DNA of 54,305 nt from an uncultured Nitrospira sp. (GCA_902500715.1 CABVRO010000007.1:1-54305); one strand, 5' to 3'; counted from the stretch's first letter, positions 1-8,353 are shown. Numbers and translations: made by a program. The notes: a model not told the origin generated them from the letters alone.

Positions 1-95
1 GCACCATGGTGGCCATGACCGGGCGGCTGCGTATCAGTGGTGATATGGGCCTGGCGATGCAGCTGGCCTCTCTCTTCCCCAGTCTCCGTCCCTAG
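1..95 (+). CDS. SCP2 sterol-carrier-like protein, C-terminal end (partial)
   Basis: Only the last 30 codons are in the window; the frame runs from base 3 to a TAG at 93-95. The peptide contains GRLRISGDMGLAMQLASLF, which looks like the final strand and helix of SCP2 sterol-transfer domains (lipid-binding, usually about 100 residues). The rest of the gene lies upstream. The stop codon sits inside a CTAG that is repeated at the far side of the adjoining 173-bp element. The family call rests on a short tail and is moderate. Confidence 0.55.
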   Translation, partial: TMVAMTGRLRISGDMGLAMQLASLFPSLRP

Positions 96-268
96 CCCGG
101 ACTATTCATGAATACCTGCTCCGGCGTCCGATCCTCTCGCCCGGCGAGGCTGTTCTCGTTCGGCCTCCTCGACGGACTGCCAGTACGCCTGCGTCGGCCT
201 TACGTGCGAGCAGCCTCGGCGGGCTTCCGTCTCGAACGCCTCGCGACGGCGTTCATGAATAATCCGGG
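96..268. mobile_element. 173-bp MITE-like element, copy A
   Basis: The element has terminal inverted repeats CCCGGACTATTCATGAA on the left and CCCGGATTATTCATGAA when the right end is reverse-complemented. It is flanked on both sides by CTAG (92-95 and 269-272), which looks like a 4-bp target-site duplication. A second copy of exactly the same length lies at 5881-6053 and is very similar throughout. It encodes no protein, so if mobile it would depend on a transposase supplied in trans. The left CTAG contains the stop codon of the preceding gene. A TACGCCT core lies at 184-190. Confidence 0.8.
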
Positions 269-272
269 CTAG

Positions 273-453
273 GAGTCTGTCCGAGTCATGCCATTCTGTT
301 GCGGCAAATGAGCTGCCGGCATCTGCATCGTTCTCAGCACGAAAAAATCCTCAACGTATTCCAGCGAATACGCCTTCGGTTTTTTAGCGCCTGCGGTCTC
401 GCATCTACCAACAGCTCCTGTGCCTCGCGACGAAGGATGACTCGGACAGACTC
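273..453. repeat. Inverted-repeat element, family 2
   Basis: A 181-bp unit is bounded by a perfect 17-bp inverted repeat, GAGTCTGTCCGAGTCAT at 273-289 and its complement at 437-453. Its centre holds a perfect hairpin, CGTATTC (355-361), CAGC loop, GAATACG (366-372), inside a wider A-run/T-run palindrome. The left terminus abuts the CTAG that ends copy A. The same terminus, with three changes, starts at 54255 straight after the pgsA stop codon. No coding frame here looks real. Confidence 0.7.
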
Positions 454-457
454 TTCG

Positions 458-582
458 CAGGCTGTTGAGAAAGGCCGCCGCCGGCATTCTCAGTCGCCCG
501 TCTCCCTGCGACGTACCCTGCGGGTACGCCTCAGTCGCCCTGCTTCCTGCGGTCTTGCTGGACAGCCATTCCGAACAGCCTG
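458..582. repeat. Inverted-repeat element, family 3
   Basis: The 125-bp unit has 9-bp perfect inverted ends (CAGGCTGTT at 458-466, complement at 574-582). A central hairpin GTACCC-TGC-GGGTAC lies at 513-527 and is followed by TACGCCT (525-531). CAGTCGCCC occurs twice around the hairpin. It lies between family 2 and the 3' end of the RND pump gene, where it could act as a transcript-end structure. Bases 583-654 after it show nothing recognisable. Confidence 0.6.
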
Positions 583-654
583 TAAACCCAGGACATCAGG
601 CCCTACTTATCAAGAATGGTATAGTTCGATGCCCTCGTAGTCCTCAGGAGTGCG

Positions 655-3600
655 CTAGGCCTGTTGTCCGGCTACTTCAGCTTCTGCCGGTGTCTCCCGC
701 AGCTGATCAGCCCGTCGCGGAAACCGTTTCTCCAGCATCGTATAGACGGTCGGGATGAGGAAGAGCGTCAGGATCGTCGAGACCGTGAGCCCGCCCACGA
801 CAGCGCGGGCGAGCGGAGCATTGGTCTCGCTGCCGGTGCCGAGCCCGAGCGCCATGGGCATCAGCCCGACCACGGTGGCGAGTGAGGTCATGAGAATGGG
901 GCGCAGCCTGGTGCGAGAGGCTGTGAGTACGGCGGTCGAAAGATCCAGGCCGCGGCGTCGCAGCACATTGGTATAGTCTACCAGCAGGACGCCGTTGGAG
1001 ACCACGATGCCCAACATCATGATGATGCCCATCAGCGAGGACGTGGAGATGGTGGTGTTGGTCAAATAGAGGATCACGATCACGCCGGGGATTCCCATCG
1101 GCACGGAAAACATGATGATGAAGGGGTCGATCAGCGATTTGAACTGTGCCGCCATCACCATATACACCAGGATCAATGCCAGGGCGCTGGCATAGGTGAG
1201 GCCTTCGAACGTCTCGCGTTGCTGTTGGATTTGACCGGCGAGCCGGATGCTGAATCCAGGCGGGAGCTGCATCTGGGCGAACGCCGACTCCAGATCCTGG
1301 GCAATCGAGCCGAGATCCCGGCCGACGGGGTTGGCGGTGATATGGACGACCCGCTGGAAATATTTGCGTTCGATCTTCACGGGCCCCGCGTTCAGTTTCA
1401 GCGTTGCCAGGTTCTTGAGGAGCACCGGCTCTCCGTTCTTTGTCGTCAACAGCACATGTTCGATGGCCGACAGGTCCTTGCGATGTTCTTCTGCGAGCCA
1501 GGCGCTGATGTAATATTCATTGCCGTTCTGGGGGTCGGTGAAGATGATCGGGTCGGTCTGGCCATTGCCATTCAGGGAAAACAGGACGGCGTTGGCGACG
1601 TCCGTTTCGTTGATCCCCAGCAGTGCCGCTTTCTCCCGGTCGACGACCACATTGACCTCGGGGTAGTTTTCCTCCCGGCTGACCTCGATGTCCGCCATGC
1701 CTGGAATCTTGTGCATGACGTCTTGTACCTGGTGGATGACGGTACGTGCCTTCTCGAAATCGTAGCCGTAAATCTCGACATCGATGGATTTTTGGGAGCC
1801 GAAGCTGGTCACGCGCTTCACCAGCCCTCCCGGATCGAAGAACATCGCGACGCCTGGGAACAGCTTGACGATCGCCGGCCTGACGGCGTTCATGATCTCG
1901 ACCTGGTTCCGCCGGCGCTTGTCGGGAGACGCCAGATAGACGGAAATAACCGACGTGTGCGGTCCGGTGTTGGGATTGAACAAGGACGAGCGTCCTTGGG
2001 CCAGCACACCGGTGCTGGAGGCGATCGCTTCCAGTTCATCCGGGGGAATCTTCTCCCTGAGCACCCGTTCGACCTCAGCGACCTGATCGACCGTCTTTTC
2101 TACCCGCTGGCCGACCGGCCCGCGAAGCACGATCCGGAACTGGCTTTCATCCGAGACCGGAAGAAACTCAGTCCCGATGAAGGGCAAGAGCATCAGCGAC
2201 CCGACGAAGATCGTGACCACCGACACCAGCAAGGTGCGCCGGTGGGCCAGCACCCAGCGCAGGCTGCCCTCGTATCCTTCATCCAGCGCGTCGTACCGGC
2301 GCTGGCTCCACTGCATGATGTTCACAAACCAGCGGGGCAGGTTGCGATGGGCGTCCTGCTCGGGTTTGAGAAATCGATAACAGAGCGCCGGCGTAACGGT
2401 GCGGGAGACGAAGAAGGAGGTGAAGAGGGCGATGGCGATCGTAAGGGTCAAGGGAATGAGCAGGAGCCGCGCGATCCCCACGATGAAAAACATGGGCAGG
2501 AAGACGACGACGGTGGTGACCGTCGAGGCGAAGATCGGCATGGCCACTTCGCGGGCGGCATTCACGATGGCGTCCCACCGGTTCCGGTCGACGTTCAAAT
2601 GGCGCTGAATGTTTTCCAATTCCACGATGGAGTCGTCCACCAGCCGACCGATGCCCAGGGCCAGGCCGCCCATCGTGAAGACATTGAGTGTCTGGTTGGT
2701 GAAGTAGAGCACGATAAAGGTCACGAGAATCGACAGCGGGATGGCGACCGAGATGATCAGCGTGCTGGTGAGGTTTCTGAGGAACAGCAGAATGACCGCC
2801 GCCGCGAGCAGGGAGCCATGGAGGGCTTGTTCGATGAGATTCTTGATCGATTGCCGGATATAGATCGATTGGTCGAAGGAGATGCCCAGTTGCACGCCCG
2901 GCGGAATGCCGATCATTTTGGGGATCGCCTTCCGCAAGGCATCGACGACTTCCACCGTGTTCGCAATCGGTTGCTTATTCACCCGCAGGTAGACGGAGCG
3001 TTTGCCGTCCGTACGGACCACGTTGGTTTGAATGTCCGACGAGTCGCTGAGCACGCCGACATCGCGCACCCGCACCGGATTGCCTCGTTGGTCGATTTTC
3101 ACGACGACGTCGTTGATGGGCTCCACCGTCTTGAACTGTGTGTTGGTGAAGACGTTGTAGTCGAGGTTCCCGGCTTTGATGTCGCCGGACGGTAGGATCA
3201 GGTTGGAGGCCTTGACGGCGTTGACCACGTCGAGAATGGAGAGGCCGCGTGCCTGGAGCAGCGCCGGGTCGAGATTGATGTTGATCTGCCGGATCTTGCC
3301 GCCCTCGACCGTTGCCGCCGCCACGTTGGAGATCTGTTCGATCTGCGGGGCGATGGTGTTATAGGCCAGGTCGTAGAGCGCCCGTTCGTCCAGGTCGCCG
3401 CCTGATGCCGTCACGAAGGCCACGGGAATGTTCGAGACATCGAACTTGACGATGAACGGCTGCAGAATCCCGGGTGGCAGGCTGTTCAGGATCTGGGTGA
3501 TGCGCTGCATCACCTCCATCTGACCCACGTTGATGTCCGCGCCCCAGTTGAACCAGACCTGCACCGCGCCGATGCCTTGTTTGGCAAAGGACTCGACATG

Positions 3601-3834
3601 TTCGACGTTCGAGGCGGAACTGACGGCTTTCTCGATGGGATAGACGACGCTCTGCTCGATGTCGAGCGGAGGCGCCCCCTTGTAGATCACGCCGACAAAC
3701 GCGACCGGAACTTGAATGTTGGGGAAGAGATCGACGGGGAGCCGTTCGAGCGATGTAGCCCCCAGGATGACCATGGCCAGGGACAGCATCAGGATGCCGA
3801 TACGGTTACGAAGTGCGAGTAGCGTCAGCCACAT
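655..3834 (-). CDS. RND-family efflux transporter, inner-membrane pump
   Basis: This is a 1,059-residue AcrB/HAE-type resistance-nodulation-division pump of full family length, expected to export hydrophobic or amphiphilic compounds using the proton gradient. It shows an N-terminal membrane helix (about residues 10-30), a large periplasmic porter domain, a TM4 region GIGRLVDDSIVELEN with the proton-relay Asp pair near residue 400, and a second porter and membrane half ending near residue 1040. The upstream adaptor gene (3919-5112) and TetR gene (5102-5749) form the same transcription unit. The Arg in GIGRLVDD, where many homologues have Leu, is a small oddity. No outer-membrane channel gene is nearby. 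The substrate cannot be told from sequence. Confidence 0.93.
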   Translation of the reverse strand: MWLTLLALRNRIGILMLSLAMVILGATSLERLPVDLFPNIQVPVAFVGVIYKGAPPLDIEQSVVYPIEKAVSSASNVEHVESFAKQGIGAVQVWFNWGADINVGQMEVMQRITQILNSLPPGILQPFIVKFDVSNIPVAFVTASGGDLDERALYDLAYNTIAPQIEQISNVAAATVEGGKIRQININLDPALLQARGLSILDVVNAVKASNLILPSGDIKAGNLDYNVFTNTQFKTVEPINDVVVKIDQRGNPVRVRDVGVLSDSSDIQTNVVRTDGKRSVYLRVNKQPIANTVEVVDALRKAIPKMIGIPPGVQLGISFDQSIYIRQSIKNLIEQALHGSLLAAAVILLFLRNLTSTLIISVAIPLSILVTFIVLYFTNQTLNVFTMGGLALGIGRLVDDSIVELENIQRHLNVDRNRWDAIVNAAREVAMPIFASTVTTVVVFLPMFFIVGIARLLLIPLTLTIAIALFTSFFVSRTVTPALCYRFLKPEQDAHRNLPRWFVNIMQWSQRRYDALDEGYEGSLRWVLAHRRTLLVSVVTIFVGSLMLLPFIGTEFLPVSDESQFRIVLRGPVGQRVEKTVDQVAEVERVLREKIPPDELEAIASSTGVLAQGRSSLFNPNTGPHTSVISVYLASPDKRRRNQVEIMNAVRPAIVKLFPGVAMFFDPGGLVKRVTSFGSQKSIDVEIYGYDFEKARTVIHQVQDVMHKIPGMADIEVSREENYPEVNVVVDREKAALLGINETDVANAVLFSLNGNGQTDPIIFTDPQNGNEYYISAWLAEEHRKDLSAIEHVLLTTKNGEPVLLKNLATLKLNAGPVKIERKYFQRVVHITANPVGRDLGSIAQDLESAFAQMQLPPGFSIRLAGQIQQQRETFEGLTYASALALILVYMVMAAQFKSLIDPFIIMFSVPMGIPGVIVILYLTNTTISTSSLMGIIMMLGIVVSNGVLLVDYTNVLRRRGLDLSTAVLTASRTRLRPILMTSLATVVGLMPMALGLGTGSETNAPLARAVVGGLTVSTILTLFLIPTVYTMLEKRFPRRADQLRETPAEAEVAGQQA

Positions 3835-3918
3835 AATGGAGACGTGAGCGGTGAAACGTTAGATGTGAAACGACGTGAGCCCGCCGTCAACGCAGGAGGT
3901 CCCTTTACCCGGTGCCTG

Positions 3919-5112
3919 TTAGGACTCACGTTTCGGGGCATCCATCGGCTGCATCTGGACCGGCGCGCCCTCGCTCACCAGATCTTTTCCGGAGACAATC
4001 ACTTGCTCGTCTCCTGCAAGGCCCTTCACGACTTCGACGCGATTCTCCGCGCGGGCTCCCAGCTCAACCGGCACCTGGTGGGCCTTGCCGTCTTTGACGA
4101 CATAGACATATTGAGATTCTTCGAGCCGGCTTACCGCATCCAGGGGGATCTGAATTGCCTGGGGATGTTTCCCGACTAGGACTTCGACACGGGCGAACAT
4201 GCCGCCCTTGAGCCGGTGATCCTTGTTGGGGAGATCGACCTCGACGGTCATGGTGCGGGTGGCGCGATTGAGCGCCTGCACGATGCGGGTCACTCTGCCC
4301 TCGAAAACTTCGTTCGGGTAGGCTTCGGCGCGCACATCCGCGCGTTGCCCGACCTTCACCAGCGGCACATCCTTCTCCACGACTTCGATCAGGGTGCGGA
4401 CGGTTTCGACGTCATGCACACTCAAAATACCGCGCGACATCGTGGACGTGCTGGCGGTGGTGCCGCTCACATACGCGCCGGGATCCAGATTACGCTCCGC
4501 GATATAACCGGCAAACGGGGCACGGATGGAGGCGTAGGCCAGATTGGTGACGGCCTGGGCTAACGCGACATCCATCTGTTGCACCTGTGCGCGCAAGGAG
4601 TCCTGCAAGGCCAGCGCCGCGTCGCGGTTCACCAGCGCGGTATCCAGATCCTGCTGTGAGACAAACTGGTCCTTGATTAGGGCCTGCATGCGGTCGAGCG
4701 TGAGGGCGGCGTTACGCACGGCCGCCTCCTGCTGCACGACCTTCGCCTTGGCCGACAGGAGATTGGCCTTGGCCTGATTCACCGCGTGCACATAGTCGGT
4801 GTGATCGATTTCGACGAGCAGTTGATTGGCCTTCACCAGGTCGCCTTTATCCACATAGATCTTGGCGATGTAGCCGTCCACGCGCGAGAAGATATTCACG
4901 AGCTGATTGGGGATGAGGTCGGCGGTGTAGGTTAGTCGGACGTCCAGGTCCTGCTTGATGGGGCTCATCGTGCCGACGGTGAGGATGCGGTTTTTCCGGG
5001 GATCGCTCTTGGCTCCGCTGCTCAGACGGAGCGCGACCAGCGCCAGCACGGCCACAAAGAGCATGATGCCGAGGGTCACGATCGGATGCCGTCTGATGAG
5101 ATTAGCGGACAC
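3919..5112 (-). CDS. RND efflux periplasmic adaptor (membrane-fusion protein)
   Basis: This 397-residue HlyD/AcrA-type adaptor should link the inner-membrane RND pump to an outer-membrane channel. It has an N-terminal membrane anchor (about residues 8-30), a lipoyl-like half motif (GYIAKIYVDKGDLVKANQLL, about 80-100), a helical hairpin rich in Ala and Gln (about 105-190), the second lipoyl half around FAGYIAERNLDPGAYV, then beta-barrel and membrane-proximal domains. The start is GTG at 5112, overlapping the tetR stop by 11 bases, so the two are translationally coupled. An 84-base gap separates it from the pump. Confidence 0.92.
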   Translation of the reverse strand: MSANLIRRHPIVTLGIMLFVAVLALVALRLSSGAKSDPRKNRILTVGTMSPIKQDLDVRLTYTADLIPNQLVNIFSRVDGYIAKIYVDKGDLVKANQLLVEIDHTDYVHAVNQAKANLLSAKAKVVQQEAAVRNAALTLDRMQALIKDQFVSQQDLDTALVNRDAALALQDSLRAQVQQMDVALAQAVTNLAYASIRAPFAGYIAERNLDPGAYVSGTTASTSTMSRGILSVHDVETVRTLIEVVEKDVPLVKVGQRADVRAEAYPNEVFEGRVTRIVQALNRATRTMTVEVDLPNKDHRLKGGMFARVEVLVGKHPQAIQIPLDAVSRLEESQYVYVVKDGKAHQVPVELGARAENRVEVVKGLAGDEQVIVSGKDLVSEGAPVQMQPMDAPKRES

Positions 5113-5749
5113 GTGACAGCCCTCGCTTCCCGGACGTGGATGAACGCCGCAATCCGTTCAGGAACAGTTCCACGTAGGTGGAAACAATCTCCTTGTGCGG
5201 GCAATGCAACGGCACATCGAAAAGATCATGCAACAACCGGTGGTGGACGACCATTCCGATGAAGGCGCGGGCGGCCAGCAGCGGATCGATCTCGCGGAAC
5301 GCGCCTTCCTCGATCCTGGTTCGAATGTATCCCGCCAGGTAGTCGTAGAACACGCGGTGCTGCTTGCCGAAAAACATGTCGGCCAGCTCGTGGCCCTCCA
5401 ACGCGCTGAAGAGCAGCAGTCGCAGCATGGTGGGGTCGGCACCGGGACGGATGCGGTACCCGGCGATGAGTGTGAAGACCCGCTGATCGTCACGTTTGCG
5501 GGCCACTTCTTCAACGGCGCTCAGCAACTCGCTGAGCGGGGCCTTTTCGGCGAGGATGGCCGTGTACAGCGCCCGTTTGGTCGGGAAATATTTGAACACC
5601 AGGGCTTCGCTGACGCCGGCGGCGCGCGCGATGGCCTTGGTAGTCGTGCCCTTGAAGCCCTTGGCCGCAAACAGACTGGCGGCAGAGGAGATCAGGCTGG
5701 CCTGGCGGTCTTGGCCCGGATTGCGGGATAGGGCGGTCGTCGGCTTCAT
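5102..5749 (-). CDS. TetR/AcrR-family transcriptional regulator
   Basis: The 215-residue protein has a typical TetR N-terminal helix-turn-helix (about residues 30-65, with TTTKAIARAAGVSEALVFKY) and a helical C-terminal ligand domain. It is the first gene of the tetR-adaptor-pump unit, so it probably represses its own operon until a pump substrate binds. A 22-base palindrome at 5764-5785, just upstream of its ATG, is the likely operator. The ligand is unknown. Confidence 0.9.
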   Translation of the reverse strand: MKPTTALSRNPGQDRQASLISSAASLFAAKGFKGTTTKAIARAAGVSEALVFKYFPTKRALYTAILAEKAPLSELLSAVEEVARKRDDQRVFTLIAGYRIRPGADPTMLRLLLFSALEGHELADMFFGKQHRVFYDYLAGYIRTRIEEGAFREIDPLLAARAFIGMVVHHRLLHDLFDVPLHCPHKEIVSTYVELFLNGLRRSSTSGKRGLSRVR

Positions 5750-5763
5750 GGGATCGGCAATCT

Positions 5764-5785
5764 GGTGAGTGAGTGGTTACTCACC
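5764..5785. promoter_or_regulatory. Candidate TetR operator (palindrome)
   Basis: GGTGAGT at 5764-5770 and ACTCACC at 5779-5785 form a 7-bp perfect inverted repeat with an 8-base centre. It lies 15 bases upstream of the tetR ATG (5749), where an autoregulatory TetR-type repressor would be expected to bind. Function is inferred from position and symmetry. Confidence 0.6.
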
Positions 5786-5880
5786 TGTCAGGCTATCATG
5801 TGCCGGCGAAACAAGACAAGGATGTCGAGCATTCCGTCTTGCGGCTGTGGCGAGTGGGCAGCCGGTAGAGGGGTCGTTAA

Positions 5881-6053
5881 CCCCGACTATTCATGAATGC
5901 CTGTTCCGGCATCCGATCATCTCGACCGGCGAGGCTGTTCTCGTTCGGCCTCCTCGACGGACTGGCCGTACGCCTGCGTCGGCCTTACGTGTGAGAAGCC
6001 TCGGCGGACTTCCGTCTCGAACGCCTCGCGACGGCGTTCGTGAATAGTCCGGG
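5881..6053. mobile_element. 173-bp MITE-like element, copy B
   Basis: Same length as copy A, with the same terminal inverted repeats (CCCCGACTATTCATGAA on the left, CCCGGACTATTCACGAA on the reverse-complemented right). It is flanked by TTAA on both sides (5877-5880 and 6054-6057), a second 4-bp palindromic duplication of YTAR type. The right-hand TTAA contains the TAA stop of the minus-strand gene at 6054-6593. TACGCCT lies at 5969-5975. Together with the operator, this accounts for most of the 5750-6053 gap; 5786-5876 shows nothing else recognisable. Confidence 0.8.
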
Positions 6054-6593
6054 TTAAAACGTCGAAGGCGAATTGCCCTCGTTGAGCTTCGCGCGAAATG
6101 CTTCGCTCTCGAAGAAGATGACGCCTTGGCTGGTGCGCAGGTCATAGCGGAGAATGATTTCGCTTTCGTCTCCCTGCCAATTGAAGAACTTCACGGCGCC
6201 GCCCGCGACCTGGCCGGGAGTCTGGTCGAGGGGGCCAAATCGTTCCTGCAGGTAGCTCAGTATCCGGTCGTGGGCTTCTTTGCCGCTGTATCGCACCATG
6301 ACTCGCGCAAATTTCTCATCGACGGTGCTGAACTTCATCGAATCGACCGTCGCCGGCCCCAATGTGCGGTCGGTGGTTTTCAGTTCATAGGTCTGGACCC
6401 GTCCTGTGTCTTCGACCTTCACGAACGTGTCGGATTCGGAGAACGACGCACCCCAGGGAATGCCTTCGAACCCCTTCGGGTCGTTTTGCATGGGGACGGC
6501 CAGCGCCAGCGCGACCGGAAGCAGCAGCGTGGCTATGAACGCGGTGAGGGCCGTGGGCCATTGCCCAGGAGTGATGAAGAGAGGCTGAGCCAT
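6054..6593 (-). CDS. Conserved exported protein, DPxGF/WG family, paralogue 2
   Basis: The start is taken at 6593 (MAQPLFITPG), one base after the stop of the upstream gene, giving 179 residues. The open frame extends upstream but runs into the neighbour. An N-terminal hydrophobic segment (about residues 14-33) suggests a signal peptide or membrane anchor. The mature part begins with NDPKGFEGIPWG and shares with the next gene the motifs ST.DEKFARVMVRYSG.KAH, a W-x-G-x-[ED] stretch and a final FFES-like strand. I do not recognise a function. Its stop codon lies within the TTAA duplication of MITE copy B. Confidence 0.75.
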   Translation of the reverse strand: MAQPLFITPGQWPTALTAFIATLLLPVALALAVPMQNDPKGFEGIPWGASFSESDTFVKVEDTGRVQTYELKTTDRTLGPATVDSMKFSTVDEKFARVMVRYSGKEAHDRILSYLQERFGPLDQTPGQVAGGAVKFFNWQGDESEIILRYDLRTSQGVIFFESEAFRAKLNEGNSPSTF

Positions 6594-6594
6594 G

Positions 6595-7137
6595 TTATTC
6601 CGCCGTATCCGACATCCGGTCCTGAAATCTCGGCGCGAGGTTGCGACTTTCGATGAAGATAAATCCCCGGTCCCGGTTCGCCTCATAGGTGAGGCTGATC
6701 TCAGTATCCGGCCCTCGCCAGGTATATTGCTGGTTCAAACCCCGCATCATCTGTCCGGGGATCCGCTCGATCCTGCCATAGGACTGTTCGAGAAACAGCA
6801 GCACCTGCGCATGGGCTTTCGCACCGCTGTAGCGAATGGTCACTCGCGCAAACTGATCATCGACGGTCGAAAGTTGGACGCTCTCAACGGGAGTATCGGC
6901 ATAGATCGGCGGACGATCGCGAAACTGGTAGTCAATAGTATGCGAATTGGATCGCGTCACCGTTAGTTCCGGAATGCCGGCGAGGGGTATCCCCCAGGTG
7001 AGATGGTCGAAGCCGTGAGGATCGTTCGCCATCGTGATGGCCAATGCGGGCACGACGAGGATGAAGATGAACAGGCCGAGAAGCCCCAGGCGGCCTGCCA
7101 CACAGAGAGGGGAGCTGATCGAAAACGCGTCGCGCAT
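6595..7137 (-). CDS. Conserved exported protein, DPxGF/WG family, paralogue 1
   Basis: The 180-residue protein has an N-terminal hydrophobic segment (about residues 15-35), then NDPHGFDHLTWG, STVDDQFARVTIRYSG and FIFIESRN, matching the next gene in order and spacing. The pair is therefore a tandem duplication transcribed together, with only one base between stop and start. It is divergent from the phosphonate-type operon. Function is unknown; export to the periplasm is inferred. Confidence 0.75.
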   Translation of the reverse strand: MRDAFSISSPLCVAGRLGLLGLFIFILVVPALAITMANDPHGFDHLTWGIPLAGIPELTVTRSNSHTIDYQFRDRPPIYADTPVESVQLSTVDDQFARVTIRYSGAKAHAQVLLFLEQSYGRIERIPGQMMRGLNQQYTWRGPDTEISLTYEANRDRGFIFIESRNLAPRFQDRMSDTAE

Positions 7138-7207
7138 GGTCTTTCAACGGGTCCGTGTGAAACGCTACCATGGCTGTCGAGGCGACGGCAACTCTCCCGC
7201 GCTGTTC

Positions 7208-7236
7208 TTGTGAATGGAGGACCCCTTGGCTATAAT
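7208..7236 (+). promoter_or_regulatory. Sigma70 promoter for the phosphonate-type operon
   Basis: A perfect -10 TATAAT at 7231-7236 is preceded by a 17-base spacer and a -35 TTGTGA at 7208-7213. It lies about 45 bases upstream of the first decarboxylase gene (7281). The intergenic stretch separates two divergent units. Confidence 0.7.
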
Positions 7237-7280
7237 GCGCCTCTTGTGCCAGGACCGGCGAGGCCAGAGGAGCAGGGGTC

Positions 7281-7778
7281 ATGATCGAGAGCGATGTGTT
7301 CGTGCAAGCGCTCGAGAATCTGGGCGTGAATTTTTTCACGGGTGTGCCGGATTCATTGCTGGGCGGGATTATCGAAGAACTGCTGACGCGCAAGCTCTAC
7401 ACTCCCGCCGTGCGCGAGGATGAAGCGGTCGCCATGGCGGCGGGCGCCTACATGGCCGGGAAAGTTCCCGCCGTGCTCATGCAGAATTCCGGGTTGGGGA
7501 CCTCATTGAATACGCTCTTGTCGCTGAACATGATTTACCGTCAGCCCTGCATTCTCCTGGTGTCCTGGCGGGGGTTCGAGGGCAAAGATGCGCCGGAACA
7601 TCTCGTGATGGGCGAGACGATGCCACAGTTACTCGATACGATGAGACTGCCGTACCGGACGCTGTCGGAACCGACGATGATGGACGACCTCCGGTGGGTG
7701 GGGCAGACCGTGATGAAGCAGCGCATCCCGGTCGCGCTCCTAATTAAAAAAGGCGTTATCAAGGGGTTGCATCCATGA
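7281..7778 (+). CDS. Phosphonopyruvate/sulfopyruvate decarboxylase-type, alpha (PYR) subunit
   Basis: This 165-residue protein resembles the N-terminal thiamine-diphosphate PYR domain. It has FFTGVPDSLLGGIIEEL near residues 15-31, a catalytic-Glu region REDEAVAMAAGAYMAGK (about 47-63) and QNSGLGTSLNTLLSL (about 70-84). Paired with the next gene it would decarboxylate a 3-phosphono- or 3-sulfopyruvate to the aldehyde. Bacterial Ppd is often a single chain, while archaeal ComD/ComE is split as here. The following PhnW-like and nucleotidyltransferase genes favour phosphonoacetaldehyde as product. It overlaps the beta gene by ATGA. Confidence 0.8.
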   Translation: MIESDVFVQALENLGVNFFTGVPDSLLGGIIEELLTRKLYTPAVREDEAVAMAAGAYMAGKVPAVLMQNSGLGTSLNTLLSLNMIYRQPCILLVSWRGFEGKDAPEHLVMGETMPQLLDTMRLPYRTLSEPTMMDDLRWVGQTVMKQRIPVALLIKKGVIKGLHP

Positions 7779-8353
7779 GGCCCGAACAAGGCACTATGCA
7801 GAGCCGGGCGCAGGCCATGGCGACGCTGCTCGAATTGCTGTCCGATCAGCCGGTCATCATCTGCAATGGATTTCCCTCGCGGGAAGCCCACAAGCTCGCC
7901 GACCGCCCGACCCATTTTTACATGATCGGGTCGATGGGGAACGCGCCGGCTATCGCGCTCGGTGTGGCGCTTTCCAAACCGGGCAAGCAAGTCATCGTCT
8001 TCGACGGCGACGGCAATGTCCTCATGGGTATGGGGACGTTGGCCACGGTGGGCGCTCTGAAGCCGAAAAATTTCATCCATGTGGTCTTCGACAATGAAGT
8101 CTATGGTTCCACTGGAAATCAGCCGACCATTTCGAATGTCGTGCAGTTGGAGAAAGTAGCCAGGGCTGCAGGTTATATCAACGTCGAGCGCGTGCTGGAC
8201 CGGGACGACCTCGTCTACGAATTTAAAGACATGTTAAAAAAAGACGGTCCCAGCATGTTACTGGTCAAGGTCAACGAGTTTGTCGAGGATGCCGGACGGG
8301 TGGCGCTTGAGCCGCCGGCTATCACCGCTCGATTCATGAATGCGATTGAATAG
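7775..8353 (+). CDS. Phosphonopyruvate/sulfopyruvate decarboxylase-type, beta (PP) subunit
   Basis: The 192-residue protein corresponds to the pyrophosphate-binding half of TPP enzymes. The metal/diphosphate motif GDGNVLMGMGTLATVGAL runs to DNEVYGSTGNQPT (about residues 68-115). The ATG at 7775 overlaps the alpha stop, so subunits are probably made in a 1:1 ratio. It is followed 63 bases later by the aminotransferase gene, which would use the aldehyde product. Substrate is inferred from context only. Confidence 0.8.
   Translation: MRPEQGTMQSRAQAMATLLELLSDQPVIICNGFPSREAHKLADRPTHFYMIGSMGNAPAIALGVALSKPGKQVIVFDGDGNVLMGMGTLATVGALKPKNFIHVVFDNEVYGSTGNQPTISNVVQLEKVARAAGYINVERVLDRDDLVYEFKDMLKKDGPSMLLVKVNEFVEDAGRVALEPPAITARFMNAIE

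Noticed and set aside
299..758. Small frames within the repeat block
   Set aside because: They follow the inverted repeats and change frame with them; no ribosome site or domain.
1219..3195. Plus-strand open frame of 658 codons
   Set aside because: It lies fully antisense to the RND pump gene, is rich in His, Arg, Asp and Gln as GC-rich shadow frames are, and has no recognisable domain.
5325..5345. GGTTCGAAT-like tRNA T-loop sequence
   Set aside because: No acceptor or anticodon stem around it, and it lies within the tetR coding sequence.
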